Of a stretch of DNA of 64,000 bases, positions 62,288-64,000 are shown one piece after another. The notes beneath the pieces were generated by a model. The model worked only from the letters and a program-made list of their open reading frames with translations, did no database searches and was not told the DNA's origin. Position 1 is the first letter of the stretch; every line of letters starts with the position of its first letter. Origin of the DNA: G963665185 sp963665185 (lineage in GTDB: Bacteria; Desulfobacterota; Desulfovibrionia; Desulfovibrionales; Desulfovibrionaceae); assembly GCA_963665185.2 (NCBI GenBank), contig CAXXPO010000025.1, positions 186,001 to 250,000 of the forward strand, written 5' to 3'. Both the position numbers and the translations under genes were made by a program.

Positions 62288-62749
62288 ATGAAACACGCAG
62301 ATGGAAAAACACTCCACCAGTTGTTCAGAACGTTGTATGGGGCGGGGCTGGCGCTCGAAAATGTTGAGGAGCTGGTTCATCGGGCCAGCGGGCTGACAGG
62401 TGTTCAAAGCAAGAATATAGGGCACCTGCTTTCGGGGGGCCCCATGACCATCTCCGACCTTGCATATGATCGCGGCGTCTCTCGCCAATCCGTCCAGGTG
62501 GCGGTCGGGACCATGATCGAACTCGGCTATGTTTGTTTTCTGGATAATCCGCGGCACAAAAAAGCCAAATTGATTCAGGTGACCGACTTGGGGCGGGAGA
62601 GTTTCAACGCAGCGCAAAATGCGGAATTTTCCCTTATAGAAAGGGCCTTTCCAGAGATGAAGACGGACGAAGTGGAAGTGGCAATCCGTGTGTTGAAGAC
62701 GATGAAGAAAAAGCTTTTGGAACTTCGTGAGGAGATGGAGCCCAAATAA
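62288..62749 (+). CDS. MarR-family transcriptional regulator
   Basis: 153 aa. The winged helix is at about residues 45-110 (HLLSGGPMTISDLAYDRGVS, RQSVQVAVGTMIELGY, then the wing with DNPRHKKAKLIQVTDLGR). AGGAG lies just before the ATG at 62288. It is divergent from the molybdoenzyme gene, with an inverted repeat between them, so that gene is the likely target. Ligand unknown. Confidence 0.9.
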   Translation: MKHADGKTLHQLFRTLYGAGLALENVEELVHRASGLTGVQSKNIGHLLSGGPMTISDLAYDRGVSRQSVQVAVGTMIELGYVCFLDNPRHKKAKLIQVTDLGRESFNAAQNAEFSLIERAFPEMKTDEVEVAIRVLKTMKKKLLELREEMEPK

Positions 62750-62807
62750 TCCGCATTGGACCGGAGGTCAGGGAGGACTGGCTAGAGGAGCCGGCTTTCT
62801 ATTGGGT

Positions 62808-62826
62808 GTGGGGGCGGTGCCCCCAC
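62808..62826. repeat. Dispersed palindrome, second copy
   Basis: GTGGGGGCGGTGCCCCCAC differs at one position from the palindrome at 22751-22769 after lon. It lies just beyond the darP stop and may help end that transcript. Confidence 0.6.
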
Positions 62827-62834
62827 TGTAATTT

Positions 62835-63314
62835 CTATCCCAGCGTCTTAATCGCCCGGAAAAGTGCCCGAAACGAATGGGGCGGTTTGTTCTTGCCGCG
62901 CTCGCGCGTGGCGTTGAGTGCCAGTGTGCGAAGCTGTTGGCGGTCGGCCTGCGGGTATTTGGCGATGATCTCGTCGAGGGCGGACATGTCGCCGTCCACA
63001 AGACGGTCGCGCCAGGATTCCGCCTGCTGAAAGCTTTCCGTGACAACGGCCCGTCCCTGTTCCCAGGCATCGAGATGTTCCTGGACCTCCTCGATATCAA
63101 CGTCGCGCATGAGGCGCCCGATGTATTGCAGCTGGCGTCGGACCGCCTCGTGCTTTGTCATGCCCTTGGCGTCGTGGATGGCGGCGGCGAGCTCCTCGGG
63201 AAGCGATATCGCCTTGAGCCTTGAAGCGGGAAGGTTGACCAAAGCCTTGCCCATGTCCTGCAAGGCGGTCATTTCCTTTTTGATTCTGGTCCGTGATTTG
63301 TTGTTTTCTTCCAT
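62835..63314 (-). CDS. darP: Ribosome biogenesis factor DarP (YjgA/DUF615)
   Basis: 159 aa; acts in late 50S subunit assembly in Escherichia coli. The family pattern is clear: EAVRRQLQYIGRLMRDVD in the middle and KYPQADRQQLRTLALNATRE, then KPPHSFRALFRAIKTL at the C-terminus. The start at 63314 fits homologous sequence; the open frame continues upstream into the metE 3' region without family features. The ribosome site is weak. Confidence 0.9.
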   Translation of the reverse strand: MEENNKSRTRIKKEMTALQDMGKALVNLPASRLKAISLPEELAAAIHDAKGMTKHEAVRRQLQYIGRLMRDVDIEEVQEHLDAWEQGRAVVTESFQQAESWRDRLVDGDMSALDEIIAKYPQADRQQLRTLALNATRERGKNKPPHSFRALFRAIKTLG

Positions 63315-63390
63315 GAGGGTCTTGTACTGGGCGGACGGGAGAACGGCAAGCCTTTGCGCGGCAGAAAGTGAATCCGGGATGTTCCGGGCC

Positions 63391-63420
63391 GGGGAAAGGT
63401 GCGTCCCCACACCTTTCCCC
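63391..63420 (-). terminator. Hairpin between metE and darP
   Basis: GGGGAAAGGT (63391-63400) and ACCTTTCCCC (63411-63420): perfect 10-bp stem, 10-base loop, no T run. May be a weak terminator or mRNA-end structure after metE. Confidence 0.5.
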
Positions 63421-63430
63421 GACAGGGACT

Positions 63431-64000
63431 TTATTGCCGCATGATCCTGGCCGCCGCCACCATGTTGGTCATGGATTGACGGGTCTCCTCCCAACCACGG
63501 GTTTTGAGTCCGCAATCCGGATTAACCCACAGCCTCTCTTTGGGAATGACATGTTGGGCCTTTTTCAGGAGCGCCACCATTTCGTCCACGCTGGGCACCC
63601 GTGGACTGTGGATATCCCAAATTCCCGGACCTATATCATTCGGATAGGCGAATCGTTTGAAAGCCTCCAGCAACTCCATGTTGCTGCGGCTGGCTTCGAT
63701 GCTGATGACATCGGCATCCATGGCGGCGATGGATTCGATGATTTCGTTGAATTCCGCGTAGCACATGTGGGTATGGATCTGGGTGTCGTTACGCACCACG
63801 GAGGTTGCCAGACGGAAGCAGTCCACCGCCCATTGCAGATAGTCCGCCCATTCCTTTTTCCTCAATGGAAGGCCTTCGCGCAGAGCCGGTTCATCTATCT
63901 GGATGATGGGTGTGCCCGCTTTTTCCAGATCGGCCACTTCGTCGCGGATGGCCAGGGCGATCTGACGGCATGTCAGACTGCGCGGCTGGTCGTCGCGCAC
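63431..64000 (-). CDS. metE: Cobalamin-independent methionine synthase MetE, C-terminal part
   Basis: The last 189 residues of MetE; the gene enters from the right edge. It transfers the methyl group of 5-methyltetrahydropteroyltriglutamate to homocysteine. Zinc ligands are visible: His and Cys in IHTHMCYAEF, Glu in SIEASRS and Cys in NPDCGLKTRGW. The substrate loop IDEPALREGLPLR is present. The upstream two-thirds lie outside the window. The genome also makes corrinoids, so a B12-independent enzyme coexists with cbi genes. Confidence 0.96.
   Translation of the reverse strand: MRDDQPRSLTCRQIALAIRDEVADLEKAGTPIIQIDEPALREGLPLRKKEWADYLQWAVDCFRLATSVVRNDTQIHTHMCYAEFNEIIESIAAMDADVISIEASRSNMELLEAFKRFAYPNDIGPGIWDIHSPRVPSVDEMVALLKKAQHVIPKERLWVNPDCGLKTRGWEETRQSMTNMVAAARIMRQ

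Overview
The window comes from a dissimilatory sulfate-reducing bacterium, most likely a member of the Desulfovibrionaceae. The key evidence is one minus-strand block (42335-52566) that holds the whole cytoplasmic route from sulfate to sulfite: sat (ATP sulfurylase), aprBA (APS reductase) and qmoABC plus the qmoD-type gene (the quinone-linked electron donor complex). The rest of the gene content fits an anaerobic, moderately GC-rich deltaproteobacterium: cobalamin synthesis genes, a bacteriohemerythrin, an orphan molybdopterin oxidoreductase, a catalase and several two-component proteins. I saw no rRNA, tRNA, CRISPR array, prophage or intact insertion sequence.

Layout. 1-2380: 3' end of yidC, then jag/khpB. 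2540-6350: iron-uptake pair (AraC/PchR-type regulator and TonB-dependent receptor) behind a near-consensus Fur box. 6419-10636 (minus): cbiA-cbiD-cbiET with a bacteriohemerythrin as last gene. 10830-14604: double-receiver protein, small helix-hairpin-helix protein, and a convergent hybrid histidine kinase. 14825-15589: fabI. 15590-16436: non-coding stretch with a candidate structured RNA. 16437-22725: the proteostasis run tig-clpP-clpX-lon. 23350-24813: catalase with unusual flanks. 25073-27136: LysE-type exporter and divergent MocR regulator. 27260-32277: phosphoglucomutase, then a MacAB-type ABC export operon. 32313-35648 (minus): cfa, acyltransferase, TetR regulator. 36346-41171 (minus): branched-chain amino-acid transport operon livG-livK-livH(M)-livF, in which the livM part carries two apparent frameshifts. 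41644-42012: small TPR-like gene. 42335-52566: sulfate reduction block. 52942-59070: a chorismate-mutase/EPSP-synthase-like fusion, a coiled-coil protein, aconitase and a PpiD/SurA-type foldase. 59071-59660: non-coding DNA with two tandem 201-bp repeats. 59670-62749: orphan molybdoenzyme and divergent MarR regulator. 62835-64000: darP (yjgA) and the 3' end of metE.

How the genes work together. Sat makes APS from sulfate, AprAB reduces APS to sulfite, and QmoABC feeds electrons from the quinone pool to AprAB. The sat and aprB promoters predicted here are each overlapped by a TTGT-N10-ACAA palindrome of the Rex or CRP/FNR type, which would allow one regulator to act on both. The tig-clpP-clpX-lon run groups co-translational folding with ATP-dependent proteolysis. 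The liv operon has a hairpin after the binding-protein gene, as expected where that protein is needed in excess.

Main points to re-examine: the structured RNA near 15750-15870; the shared palindromes of sat and aprBA and the terminator-like hairpin in the aprBA leader; the CM-EPSPS-like fusion lacking the usual catalytic motifs; the direct-repeat array between the exporter and MocR; the broken livM; and the 201-bp tandem repeats.
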